A stretch of 10,106 bases of DNA from Anaerolineales bacterium (GCA_012032575.1 JAAUSP010000252.1:1-10106), one strand, 5' to 3'; counted from the stretch's first letter, positions 1 to 7,210 are shown. Translations and numbers: made by a program. Notes: a model not told the origin generated them from the letters alone.

Positions 1-1
1 A

Positions 2-100
2 GGGGGTAGGGTTGCAGGCAGCGGTGGGCTGGCTGCACCGGCAGCACAGCCGGTCAAAAAAATTAAACCAGGTAAGACTATTATCTTGAAAAAAGCTTGA
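2..100 (+). CDS. Possible C-terminal tail of an upstream gene (partial)
   Basis: One + strand frame stays open from the window edge to a TGA at 98-100. It would encode about 32 residues: a Gly/Ala-rich stretch followed by a basic tail ending in KPGKTIILKKA. The composition resembles a hydrophilic, disordered C-terminus. A second + strand frame is also open to a TGA at 112-114, so the choice rests on composition only. No function can be assigned, and the stretch may not be coding. Confidence 0.3.
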   Translation, partial: GGRVAGSGGLAAPAAQPVKKIKPGKTIILKKA

Positions 101-156
101 CGTTTGCTGTAATTCATAAAGCGTCATTGTAATCTGAAAGTGAGGGCAAAACAAAA

Positions 157-188
157 TGAGGAGACTCCCGCGATAAGAAATCTCCTCA
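157..188. terminator. Hairpin, possible terminator for the leftward kinase gene
   Basis: TGAGGAGA at 157-164 pairs perfectly with TCTCCTCA at 181-188 across a 16-base loop. Read leftwards, the stem is followed by a T-rich stretch (ATTTTGTTTT), as expected of an intrinsic terminator. It lies about 190 bases beyond the kinase stop codon, so it would end a long 3' tail. Read rightwards there is no T-run. This is a weak call. Confidence 0.3.
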
Positions 189-194
189 AAACGT

Positions 195-248
195 GTTGCG
201 TCTTGCGTGTTCCGTGAAAAGCATGTGACGCAACACGCAACACGCAAC
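195..248. repeat. Inverted pair of 7-bp tandem arrays (ACGCAAC type)
   Basis: Three exact copies of ACGCAAC run head to tail at 228-248. On the opposite strand, three heptamers of the same type lie in phase at 195-215 (ACGGAAC, ACGCAAG, ACGCAAC). The two arrays face each other across a 12-base spacer, so the region can fold into a long hairpin: 194-211 matches 232-249 at 17 of 18 positions. The layout resembles the short tandemly repeated repetitive (STRR) heptamer elements of cyanobacterial genomes. The unit is too short, and spacers are absent, for a CRISPR array. Confidence 0.75.
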
Positions 249-255
249 ATAGATC

Positions 256-375
256 AAAGTAACTACTCAGCCCTCATGTCATTTCGAGGCCGTAGGCCGA
301 GAAATCTCTATCGCGCTACATCGGCTTCGAAGATTTCTCCCTTCGGTCGAAATGACATGCCTGAATAGTTACTTT
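256..375. repeat. 120-bp imperfect inverted repeat (hairpin element)
   Basis: The outer arms 256-270 and 361-375 match at 14 of 15 positions. The inner arms 275-306 and 332-359 share the ends CATGTCATTTCGA and GAAATC with a variable middle. The loop is 307-331. The element sits directly beside the kinase stop codon and is followed on the + strand by a T-run (373-378), so it may stop rightward transcripts. One arm recurs at 7211-7238, which marks it as a dispersed repeat family rather than a site private to this gene. Confidence 0.7.
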
Positions 376-376
376 T

Positions 377-1651
377 TTATTTGGAAGCATCCGCGTGAAA
401 TTCCAGCTCAATCTGGCCCACCCGAATCACATCGCCGTTCTTGATTTTCTTCTTTTGGTGGGGCGCTACTTTGGCTCCGTTGATAAAGGTACCGTTGGTG
501 CTGCCCAAATCTTCCACCGACCAGTCATCGCCCTGGCGGATCAATTTGCTGTGCAGGCGCGAAACGCCGGCCTGGCTGCCGCCATACGGCCCCAAATCAA
601 TATCGGGTTTGGAGTCTTTGTGGGTGCGGCCAATGACGAGTTCAGTTCGCCCGGCGGTGGAAATTTCCTTGCCGGTAGCCGGCAGCTTGAGCCGGACTTT
701 GACCTCTTGCAGGCTGTTAATTTCGTCAGTATCAATGAGGCTGGTAGTTTCTTCTCTTTTGGGCCGCTGTCGGGGTGGCGGTGGCTGAGTAGAAAACGAA
801 CCGCTGAGTTCAAAACGTGCTTCGAGCAAAGCCTGAGAGAACTCTTCCATGGTCTGGTAGCGGTCGTCGGGTTCCTGCGCCAACGCTTTATCCAGGACAG
901 GCACAAACACCGGTGACACCTTAGGATTGGCCGTCAACAGTGGAATGGGCGGGTCGGTCAGACGGGCCATCAGGAAATCAAAGGCGGTTTGCCCCTGAAA
1001 GGGCAGCTTGCCGGTCAAAAGGTTATAAAGCACAATTCCCAGCGAATAAATATCGGCCCGGCCATCAATAGTGGTACTTTCCTGAATTTGCTCCGGGGCG
1101 GCATAAGCCATCGTCCCCAACACCTGGCCGGGCATGGTCAGGTTGGGTGTGGCCGAGTGCTGTAATTTGGCCAGGCCAAAGTCGGCCAGCAGCGGGACAT
1201 CTTCGCGCAGCATCAAAATATTGGCCGGTTTAATATCCCGGTGAATCACGCCCTGCTTGTGGGCAAAAGCCAATGCCTTCGAGACCGGAATAAGCACGGT
1301 AAGGGCTTCCTCCCCGGAGAACGGTTCGTTGGGCTTCATCATTTTCTCCAACGACCCTTTGGGGACAAATTCCATAATAATATAGGCCCACCCGCCATCC
1401 CGATCTTCGCCATAACCGTAAATGGTCAGGATATTGGGGTGGCGCAGGGCGGCAATAGCCTGGGCCTCCTGGCGAAAACGGGCCAGCAGCTTTTCCTCGC
1501 CGTCGCCCGAGGCCATAATCGGCATAACTTTGATGGCTACCCAGCGGGACAGCTTCTCGTCGAAAGCCTTGTAAATACTGGCCATGCCGCCGGCGCCGAC
1601 CAGTTCCTTTAATTCATACCCGCCAAAGGAGCGACCAATCAGGTCTTCCAT
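377..1651 (-). CDS. Cytosolic Ser/Thr protein kinase with C-terminal FHA domain
   Basis: A 424-residue Hanks-type kinase that phosphorylates Ser/Thr of target proteins. Kinase domain, about residues 12-277: glycine-rich loop GAGGMASIY (19-27), ATP-binding Lys41, catalytic HRDIKPAN (137-144), DFG (157-159) and APE (185-187). The activation loop has several threonines for autophosphorylation. A Pro-rich linker (290-300) leads to an ETTS motif (301-304). A complete FHA domain follows (about 335-418), with phosphothreonine-binding residues Arg342, Ser364 and Asn386 in the usual GR, SRLH and GSTNG contexts. There is no membrane segment, unlike PknB-type receptor kinases, so it should act in the cytosol. 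ATG start with GAGG at 1659-1662, seven bases upstream. It has its own promoter and ends a leftward gene group that includes a cell-wall hydrolase. Family assignment is secure; targets are unknown. Confidence 0.95.
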   Translation of the reverse strand: MEDLIGRSFGGYELKELVGAGGMASIYKAFDEKLSRWVAIKVMPIMASGDGEEKLLARFRQEAQAIAALRHPNILTIYGYGEDRDGGWAYIIMEFVPKGSLEKMMKPNEPFSGEEALTVLIPVSKALAFAHKQGVIHRDIKPANILMLREDVPLLADFGLAKLQHSATPNLTMPGQVLGTMAYAAPEQIQESTTIDGRADIYSLGIVLYNLLTGKLPFQGQTAFDFLMARLTDPPIPLLTANPKVSPVFVPVLDKALAQEPDDRYQTMEEFSQALLEARFELSGSFSTQPPPPRQRPKREETTSLIDTDEINSLQEVKVRLKLPATGKEISTAGRTELVIGRTHKDSKPDIDLGPYGGSQAGVSRLHSKLIRQGDDWSVEDLGSTNGTFINGAKVAPHQKKKIKNGDVIRVGQIELEFHADASK

Positions 1652-1689
1652 AACTCATCCTCTCACAACACGGTGTTTTCCACCCTGTT

Positions 1690-1718
1690 ATTATAACACA
1701 GCTAGAGATGCAGTTCAA
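1690..1718 (-). promoter_or_regulatory. Sigma-70-type promoter of the kinase gene
   Basis: On the minus strand, TTGAAC (1713-1718) and a perfect TATAAT (1690-1695) are separated by exactly 17 bases. Initiation would fall near 1682, giving a leader of about 30 bases that contains the GAGG ribosome binding site. The promoter lies between the hydrolase stop codon (1741) and the kinase start, so the kinase can be transcribed independently of the genes upstream. Confidence 0.65.
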
Positions 1719-1740
1719 AAGGAAATCAGTACCGGATGGC

Positions 1741-2436
1741 TCAACGGCCACGATTGCCGACCGGCCAGGTTTTGAAGAAAAACCATTCGCCAAAAGCCAC
1801 ATCGGCCCGGCTGGGCGGGACACCGAGGTTGGTAATATCGGTTCGGGAGAGGGCATAGAGACAGCCGCCCGTCGGATCGTCGCGTGCTTTGATCACTCGC
1901 CGGGCGATGTCCATAAATTCCTTACTGGGCGACATATCTGGCCGGTAGCCAAAAAAACCGTGCGAGACCACGGCATAGGTGTCGCCATAACTGGGGTGCA
2001 GCAGCCGGTTCTTGGCTACCCAACCGACCATATAAGCCGCCTCTTTATCCCCCGGCGACTCACCCTGCATAATCCGGGCCAGATCGAGCACCGTCAATTT
2101 GGGAACCCATAACGGCAGCGGCAAACCTGGCAGGGAGGTAGGGCGGGGAGTATAAATACGGGTGGGTACCACCCCGTCAAATGCCGGCGTTCCGGTGGCG
2201 GTGGGGATAATTTCACGAGTGGGGCTGGGTGTCCAGGTAGGGGGCAAAACAAAACCCCGCGTGGCAGCCATTTCGACAATGATCGGGGCCAGGGCAACCG
2301 GCGCAGGCCGCTTGGTTAACAGCGGCAAAAAAAGGAAAGCAACAATCCAAATAAAAATAATGAAGCCAAAAAGGCCCAGAAACAGAAACACCCCTTCGGG
2401 GGTTAACTTTCTACGCGGTTTCGGAGCGTAACCCAT
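1741..2436 (-). CDS. Membrane-anchored SleB/CwlJ-like cell-wall hydrolase
   Basis: A 231-residue predicted type II membrane protein. The basic N-terminus (KPRRK, 6-10) precedes one hydrophobic span (about 16-40), then a Pro/Thr-rich linker (64-104), then a C-terminal domain (about 113-220). That domain has the pattern of the SleB/CwlJ hydrolase family: LARIMQGES with candidate catalytic Glu126, an AxxVxxVAKNR helix (to 144), and a late DPTGG motif (187-191). Members cleave peptidoglycan, classically spore cortex, but non-sporeformers also carry the fold. Here it would act outside the membrane with the linker spanning the envelope. The ATG follows the VOC stop codon with no gap, and a GGGGGTGA ribosome binding site lies inside the end of that gene, so the two are probably translationally coupled. 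The domain match is from motif pattern only; activity is an inference. Confidence 0.7.
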   Translation of the reverse strand: MGYAPKPRRKLTPEGVFLFLGLFGFIIFIWIVAFLFLPLLTKRPAPVALAPIIVEMAATRGFVLPPTWTPSPTREIIPTATGTPAFDGVVPTRIYTPRPTSLPGLPLPLWVPKLTVLDLARIMQGESPGDKEAAYMVGWVAKNRLLHPSYGDTYAVVSHGFFGYRPDMSPSKEFMDIARRVIKARDDPTGGCLYALSRTDITNLGVPPSRADVAFGEWFFFKTWPVGNRGR

Positions 2437-3279
2437 TCAAGCGATCACCCCCAGTTTGACTCCGCTGAGCCGCGCCGGGTTGAACCAGGCCAGCGAGCGG
2501 CCAAACCACTCGGTTGAGGAAATCAAGCCAAATTCACACCTGGCTGCTTCAAAATCGGCTGTGCCCAGCAAAAAAGCGCACGGTGACGGGCCAAATCGCG
2601 CCAGGCGCTGCGCCAGCCAGTCAGCTTTAGCCAGCGGTGCAGCCAGCGTGACCGGCGTTCCAGCGAAATGGGCCAGTCTGGCCGGGAAGTCGGTATCTTG
2701 TTGGAGTTGGGGAACGGACCAGCCATAGGCCCGGCGAAAAAGATCAATCGTGTCGGCCAGATGTTCCACCCCCAGAATGACCTGGGCTACCCCGGTCAAT
2801 CGGCCGGCCACACCCGCCGAGGGCTGCACCCGCCACTCACGCGGGGTAATATCTTTGATCATAAAGGGGAGGGTCGCGCCGGCGCCTTCATCGCCCAAAA
2901 AAGCCAGGTCCCATTCAACCAGTCTGCCGTCGGGCCGGCGGCGGTGCATATATTCCGGCCCTTTCACCGTAATGCCCAAAGCTTTCAATCGGGCGGCTTC
3001 GGCGGCCACATCATCACTTTGCACCGCCCAGGCACACGGGCCGCCGTTGCCGGCAATTTGCTCGGCCCAAAAGATGGTCTCTCTGGGTTCCGGTTCCAGG
3101 GAAGAGATCAACTCCATATAGGAACCATCGGTAAAGCCCAACAGGGCCATGTGGGTGATGCCGTTGGAATGAGGTCCACCGTAATCTGTCGGCAACCCCA
3201 CCCCGGTGAAGGCTTGCTCCATCGGGGCCAGAGCCGGCCCGGCGATGGTCACATGGTCAATGGTGAGAGTGGTTGGCAT
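2437..3279 (-). CDS. Glyoxalase-like VOC-superfamily protein
   Basis: A 280-residue protein from the ATG at 3279. The first module matches the Glyoxalase_3-like pattern: IDHVTIAG near the start, a GGPHSNGITH segment, then DGSYMELIS. His9 and Glu56 are candidate metal ligands in the usual VOC positions. A second, more diverged module (about 160-250) begins with GVAQVILGVEHLADTIDLF, giving the paired beta-alpha-beta fold. VOC proteins include lyases, dioxygenases and resistance proteins, and the substrate cannot be told here. No signal peptide or membrane span, so cytosolic. Upstream in-frame starts exist (ATG 3294, TTG 3297). I prefer 3279 because family members start just before the IDHV strand and GGATAA lies nearby, but ribosome binding support is weak for all. 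The stop is immediately followed by the hydrolase ATG. Confidence 0.85.
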   Translation of the reverse strand: MPTTLTIDHVTIAGPALAPMEQAFTGVGLPTDYGGPHSNGITHMALLGFTDGSYMELISSLEPEPRETIFWAEQIAGNGGPCAWAVQSDDVAAEAARLKALGITVKGPEYMHRRRPDGRLVEWDLAFLGDEGAGATLPFMIKDITPREWRVQPSAGVAGRLTGVAQVILGVEHLADTIDLFRRAYGWSVPQLQQDTDFPARLAHFAGTPVTLAAPLAKADWLAQRLARFGPSPCAFLLGTADFEAARCEFGLISSTEWFGRSLAWFNPARLSGVKLGVIA

Positions 3280-3302
3280 TGATTTATCCAACATCAAAAA
3301 TA

Positions 3303-3374
3303 CAGGGAACAGAGGGCACTAAAGGAACTGAAGGAACTTATTGCTTTAGTTCCCTCCATGCCTTTAGTTCCTTT
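3303..3374. repeat. Inverted pair of 9-bp tandem arrays between two genes
   Basis: The 72 bases divide into eight 9-bp units. Four read on the + strand (CAGGGAACA, GAGGGCACT, AAAGGAACT, GAAGGAACT). Reading back on the minus strand from 3374 are AAAGGAACT, AAAGGCATG, GAGGGAACT and a degenerate AAAGCAATA. The arrays meet at 3338/3339 in exact register and can fold: 3321-3329 pairs with 3366-3374 perfectly and 3331-3338 with 3348-3355 at 7 of 8. The element directly follows the cohesin-LysM stop codon. A T5 run beyond its far end (minus strand, at about 3300-3296) could make it act as a terminator or RNA-stabilising structure. Confidence 0.7.
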
Positions 3375-3377
3375 CTT

Positions 3378-4658
3378 CTAATAACAAGACCCGGAGCAGG
3401 GCGGAGGCCAGACGGAAGGCGGTCCTACCTGCGGATAGGGATACCGCGACGGCGGCGCAAACAGCGGACGTGGAATGATCAGGGTCGAAGTCTTTTCCAG
3501 GTTCGCATTCTCCGCTAACCCGTTCACATACGCCAACAGGTCCACCTTCATCGCGCACTGCTCGGCAATGCCAGCCAGCGTGTCACCCGACTGAACCACG
3601 TACACGTTCGGCCCGCTGCCGTAATCCCGCGGAATAAACAACACTTGCTGCGGGTAAACGTACCCCGGCGGGTTTAAATCATTGACCAAACTGATAAACC
3701 CCGGATCGGGCAAGTTGCAGAAACGGGTATCCTTATCACACATCCTACCCAGGTTGGCCAGGGTTTCCCCAGGCTGCACCCGGTAACAAAAACCCTGCGT
3801 TGCCCCAGGTGGAATAAATACTTGCGGTCCGGGTGGGGTGTTGGTTGGCGTCGGCGTGGGAATTGGGGTAAAAGTGGCTGAGGGGATGGGGGTCGGCGGG
3901 ATGGGAGTCGGGGTGGGGGTGCCAGGAATTGAAGTGGGGGTAAAGGTAGCGGTTGGTGTCCCTGGGGCCAGGGTATTGGTCGGGGTGCTGGTTAAGGTGG
4001 CTGTATTGACCGGCCCACCGGCCCCAACCGTAATCTGGCCGGTTTGGCTGGTGACGGGAATGGGTTGGGCCTGGCCGTCGGCCAGGAGGACACGGGCAAA
4101 GGTTAGATCACTGGTTCCATCGGCAAGCCCCTGAAAAGTGACTCGAGCTAATACGCCGCTGCCGCTCACAGCCTGGGCCGGCAACTGCCGGAGCGCCTCT
4201 TCCAGGCTGCGAATATTTGAGAAATCGCCGCCTTGAGATTGAGAACTCAACTGGACCACCGCATATTGCAGGGTACCGGCGCTGTTTGAAACCTCATTGC
4301 GTGCCACAAAATCAGGCCGGGGAAAGTCGCCCGGCTGAATCTGAATTCCATCTTTGCCGGTATCGGCGTCCACCACTTGCAGCACCGTCGGGTCGAATTG
4401 AATCTGTATTTCGGCCCCGGTCATATTGGTGACATTATCAATGGCAATATCAAACGTTTGCGTCCCGCCCACGCTCAGTTGAGTGGTCGCCGGGGCAAAG
4501 CGAATAACAGTCCCGACCTGAACTATGGCCGCAGCGCCTGCCGCCGGCGGCGCAAATTGATCAATATCCCCGGCAGACTGCTCGTCGCGGGTAATATCGC
4601 ACCCAATGAGGCCCAGCCCAAAAAACGCCAGGCAAATAAAGGAGATGAACCTGTTCAT
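3378..4658 (-). CDS. Cohesin-domain lipoprotein with two LysM domains
   Basis: A 426-residue secreted lipoprotein. The signal peptide ends in the lipobox LIGC with lipidated Cys20. Cohesin-like domain, about 50-212: it opens with VIRFAPATTQLSVGGTQTFD and contains the hallmark NVTNMTGAEIQIQFDPTVL (75-93). A Thr/Pro-rich linker (219-278) follows. LysM 1 (291-343) starts with YRVQPGETL and LysM 2 (353-396) with YVVQSGDTL. The tail is Pro/Tyr-rich and ends CSGSCY. Cohesins bind dockerins; LysM domains usually bind N-acetylglucosamine polymers such as peptidoglycan. The protein could therefore present a docking site while fixed to both membrane and wall. Cysteines inside and flanking LysM 1 (291, 307, 314) suggest disulfides. 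Strong ribosome binding site GGAGGT at 4664-4669, five bases before the ATG. Its cohesin resembles that of the protein at 9016-9972. Binding to the protease dockerin is inferred. Confidence 0.9.
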   Translation of the reverse strand: MNRFISFICLAFFGLGLIGCDITRDEQSAGDIDQFAPPAAGAAAIVQVGTVIRFAPATTQLSVGGTQTFDIAIDNVTNMTGAEIQIQFDPTVLQVVDADTGKDGIQIQPGDFPRPDFVARNEVSNSAGTLQYAVVQLSSQSQGGDFSNIRSLEEALRQLPAQAVSGSGVLARVTFQGLADGTSDLTFARVLLADGQAQPIPVTSQTGQITVGAGGPVNTATLTSTPTNTLAPGTPTATFTPTSIPGTPTPTPIPPTPIPSATFTPIPTPTPTNTPPGPQVFIPPGATQGFCYRVQPGETLANLGRMCDKDTRFCNLPDPGFISLVNDLNPPGYVYPQQVLFIPRDYGSGPNVYVVQSGDTLAGIAEQCAMKVDLLAYVNGLAENANLEKTSTLIIPRPLFAPPSRYPYPQVGPPSVWPPPCSGSCY

Positions 4659-4747
4659 GGAGTACCTCCGGCCTACAAAAACAGCATATCAACCAACAAC
4701 ATGTAAAAGAATGGACCAAAAGAGATTTTGTTCTGTCAGCCCACTTT

Positions 4748-4777
4748 ATTATCAACTAATCCACTATGCCTTGTAAG
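4748..4777 (-). promoter_or_regulatory. Candidate promoter of the cohesin-LysM lipoprotein gene
   Basis: On the minus strand, CTTACA (4772-4777) and GATAAT (4748-4753) lie 18 bases apart, each close to the sigma-70 consensus. The leader would be about 80 bases. One copy of AATCCACTAT (4758-4767) lies within the spacer, where a bound repressor would block polymerase. Modest support only. Confidence 0.3.
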
Positions 4778-4900
4778 GATGATACATTATGTCGAGTTTT
4801 TTGCAAGGAGCAGCGACGAGATAGGCATGCATGAATTGAAGGAGCCGCTAAAATTAATCAGGGCGTCAGTCCCATGGGCTTTATGCCGGTTTTATGGAGG

Positions 4901-4929
4901 CTGATTCCGTACAGGCCGAAACATATAAT
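4901..4929 (+). promoter_or_regulatory. Candidate promoter of the chemotaxis receptor gene
   Basis: A perfect TATAAT at 4924-4929 has a weak -35 match, CTGATT, 17 bases upstream at 4901-4906. Transcription would start near 4936 and give a leader of about 75 bases. The weak -35 suggests dependence on an activator or another sigma factor. Confidence 0.4.
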
Positions 4930-4930
4930 T

Positions 4931-4982
4931 GGACAACAACTGTCCATAGTGGAAACGTCATCTGATGAGAGAAATCCACTAT
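4931..4982 (+). promoter_or_regulatory. Two consecutive stem-loops upstream of the chemotaxis receptor
   Basis: GGACA and TGTCC (4931-4945) form a 5-bp stem with a 5-base loop. Immediately after, ATAGTGGA (4946-4953) pairs with TCCACTAT (4975-4982) around a loop that itself contains the palindrome TCATCTGATGA (4958-4968). They could be RNA structures in the leader or DNA-level operator sites. They match no riboswitch class I recognise. Confidence 0.4.
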
Positions 4983-5010
4983 CCCCAGAAGAAACAAGAA
5001 AGGGACAATC

Positions 5011-7173
5011 ATGATCCGCAATCTTAGCCTGTTCAGAAAACTTACCCTCATCGCCCTCCTGATCCCGCTGGCTACCGCCGCAATTGCCGGTATTGCCTTA
5101 AAAGGTGTTGGAGTTATCAAGTATGAATACAATAATTTGTACGGTTTCATGCTCATCCCGATTATGGCGCTTGATGAGGCAAACTTACAGCGCCAGATTG
5201 TAGAAGGCGGGGTACTCGATTTGACCCGGCCTTTTATCTCGGCCAAAGAGCGGACAGCCCTGATCGAAACCATCAGCACGGCGGATCAGGCAATGGTAGA
5301 TGTCATCACGCGCTACGAAGCAGAGTGGCTGACCACGCTCAGCCCGGAATTTACGGCAGTACTGGCAGCACAGGGCCAGCAAGACCTCCAAACTGACGAG
5401 GCCAATGCCCTGGCCCAATTTCGCACGGCCTACCAGGATTATTTGCCCAGGCGCGATGCCCTGTTGGCCGGCGAGTCGGCCAGCCTGACCGCTCTGGAAA
5501 GTGATCTGGCCCAAATGCGCGCTGCTTTTGAAACACTGGTCCAGGTTAATCGTAAGTTTGCCGACCTCTCCAACGCCAGCGCCCAAAATGCCATTGCCTC
5601 TATCCATTGGCAATTGATTATCGTCAGCATCCTGGCCAGCGTGGTTGGGCTGGGGGTAGCCTGGGGTGTGACCCGCCTCATTGTCGGCCCCATCAAGCTC
5701 ATGACTCAAGCAACCCGGCAGTTGGCCGATGGTAAATTGGATGTCTCCCTGCCGGCTGAGTCCAGAGACGAGATAGGACAGATGACCCATTCTTTCAGCC
5801 AAATGGTGGCCTATTTGCAGGCAATGGCCGGAACCATCAATCAACTCGCCCAGGGCAACCTGACCGTCAAAATGCAGCTCGCTTCAACCGAAGATGTGTT
5901 GGGGCAAACTGTTGCCCGGATGATTGAGCAGCTTCGAGAACTGGTGAGTCAGGTGGCTCAGAACACCGGCGGGGTTGGTGCATCAGCCATGCAGCTCTCT
6001 GCCGCCGCTGAACAAGCCGAACAGGCGACTGCCCTGATCACAACCACCCTCCAGCAAATATCTATCGGCGTTACCCAGCAGACAGAGAGTATCGCCGATG
6101 TTGCTGCTTCAACCAGGCAAACGGAGCGGGCCGTAGAACAAGTAGCAGCCGGCGGTCAGGAACAAGCCGCAGCTATTGCCAAATCAGCCCAAATCACCCA
6201 TCAGATCGCAGCAGTCATGCGGCAGATAACCAGCAATGCTCAAACCAGTGCGAGCAGCGCGGCGGCTGCGGCGGAAACCTCGCGGAACGGGGCCGGTATC
6301 ATCGAGGCGACCGTTAAGGGCATGGAAACGATGCGGGTCAAGGTTGACCAGTCAGCCCGAAAAGTCCACGAAATGGGCCGGCACTCGGAGCAGATCGGGC
6401 TGATTGTCGAGACGATCAGCAATATTGCTTCTCAGACAAATTTATTAGCCCTCAATGCGGCCATCGAAGCGGCGCGGGCCGGAGGGCACGGGCGGGGTTT
6501 TGCGGTGGTGGCCGATGAAGTCCGCAAATTGGCTGAGAAATCGGCCAATGCCACCCAGGAGATTGCAGGCCTGATCAAAGGTATTCAACAGACTGTGGCC
6601 GAAGCCATGTTGTCAATGGAGGAAGGGGCAGTCGCGGTGCAAGAAGGTGTAGCCCGAGCTGATCAGGCCGGGCAATCCCTCTACCAAATTTTGCAGGCCA
6701 TCGAAACAGTGGCCGATCAAGTCTCAGAAATCTCGGCAGCGGTTCAGCAGACAAATAATTCCACGGCTGAACTGGTCAAAGCGATGGAGACAGCATCGGT
6801 CATCGTCGAAGAAAATGGTGCAGCAACCGAAGAAATGACCGCCGGTTCAAATGAAGTGGCCCGCTGGATTGAGGTTATTGCCAGCGTCAGCGAAGAGAAC
6901 AGTGACTCGGTGGAAGAAGTCAGCGCCCTGGCCCAGGAGGTAAACGACCAGGCTGCCCAGGTGAGCGCCTCGGCCCAGGCTCTAAGTGACATGGCTCAAG
7001 CCTTGCAGCAATTGGTGGCCCGGTTTAAGCTTGCCGATGAAGAGCCAGACCTTCCTGAAGCCCTGCCAGCCAATCCCGTCGAAACCGAAGCGATTACGGT
7101 TGCTCTCGCTGCTCATCCGAACGAGGAAGAAGCTAAAATACCTTCACCGTTAACTGAAAATGGCCGGTATTGA
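5011..7173 (+). CDS. Methyl-accepting chemotaxis protein
   Basis: A 720-residue transmembrane chemoreceptor that would signal to CheA through CheW. Order: short basic N-terminus, TM1 (about 11-30), an extracytoplasmic mostly helical sensor (31-198) of the four-helix-bundle type, TM2 (about 201-221), HAMP (about 222-272), a second HAMP-like segment (273-320), and a long Ala/Gln/Glu-rich signalling coiled coil. The hairpin tip is highly conserved: [20 protein letters not shown] (472-491), then [19 protein letters not shown]. Gln/Glu pairs along the coil are candidate methylation sites. The acidic tail (from about 675) lacks the NWETF-type CheR-binding pentapeptide. The ATG has AAGGGA five bases upstream. 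No che genes lie in the window, so it is an orphan receptor here. The ligand is unknown. It is convergent with the protease gene. Confidence 0.95.
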   Translation: MIRNLSLFRKLTLIALLIPLATAAIAGIALKGVGVIKYEYNNLYGFMLIPIMALDEANLQRQIVEGGVLDLTRPFISAKERTALIETISTADQAMVDVITRYEAEWLTTLSPEFTAVLAAQGQQDLQTDEANALAQFRTAYQDYLPRRDALLAGESASLTALESDLAQMRAAFETLVQVNRKFADLSNASAQNAIASIHWQLIIVSILASVVGLGVAWGVTRLIVGPIKLMTQATRQLADGKLDVSLPAESRDEIGQMTHSFSQMVAYLQAMAGTINQLAQGNLTVKMQLASTEDVLGQTVARMIEQLRELVSQVAQNTGGVGASAMQLSAAAEQAEQATALITTTLQQISIGVTQQTESIADVAASTRQTERAVEQVAAGGQEQAAAIAKSAQITHQIAAVMRQITSNAQTSASSAAAAAETSRNGAGIIEATVKGMETMRVKVDQSARKVHEMGRHSEQIGLIVETISNIASQTNLLALNAAIEAARAGGHGRGFAVVADEVRKLAEKSANATQEIAGLIKGIQQTVAEAMLSMEEGAVAVQEGVARADQAGQSLYQILQAIETVADQVSEISAAVQQTNNSTAELVKAMETASVIVEENGAATEEMTAGSNEVARWIEVIASVSEENSDSVEEVSALAQEVNDQAAQVSASAQALSDMAQALQQLVARFKLADEEPDLPEALPANPVETEAITVALAAHPNEEEAKIPSPLTENGRY

Positions 7174-7210
7174 TTTTTTGGTATTACTCCCTTGAATTTA
7201 ACCCTGTAGG

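Larger units (their letters stand above)
4659..5010. other. 352-bp divergent intergenic region
   Basis: This spacer separates the leftward cohesin lipoprotein from the rightward chemotaxis receptor. It holds candidate promoters in both directions, a 10-base direct repeat (AATCCACTAT at 4758-4767 and 4973-4982) with a partial inverted copy (4946-4953), and two small hairpins in the receptor leader. The only small ORF, 25 codons at 4827-4904, lacks a well-placed ribosome binding site. I saw no RNA gene. Confidence 0.6.

Noticed and set aside
195..248. CRISPR-like repeat array
   Set aside because: The unit is 7 bp, copies are contiguous with no spacers, and there are no cas genes.
2668..3282. 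204-codon + strand ORF antisense to the VOC gene
   Set aside because: It lies opposite a recognised VOC gene and its product shows no domain; GC-rich codon use produces such shadows.
3838..4134. Gly/Val-repeat ORF on the + strand
   Set aside because: It is the complement of the Thr/Pro-rich linker of the cohesin lipoprotein, which automatically reads as Gly/Val repeats.
4666..4673. CTCCGGCC on the + strand, resembling part of a c-di-GMP (GEMM) riboswitch, near a chemotaxis gene
   Set aside because: It is the complement of the lipoprotein ribosome binding region, and the remaining conserved blocks and helices of the riboswitch are absent.
4827..4904. 25-codon ORF in the divergent spacer
   Set aside because: There is no ribosome binding site at a proper distance (the nearest AAGGAG is 16 bases away), and no recognisable features in the product.
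7141..7179. Intrinsic terminator after the chemotaxis receptor, suggested by the T6 run at 7174-7179
   Set aside because: Only a 4-5 bp stem with a long loop can be drawn before the T-run, which is too weak to call.
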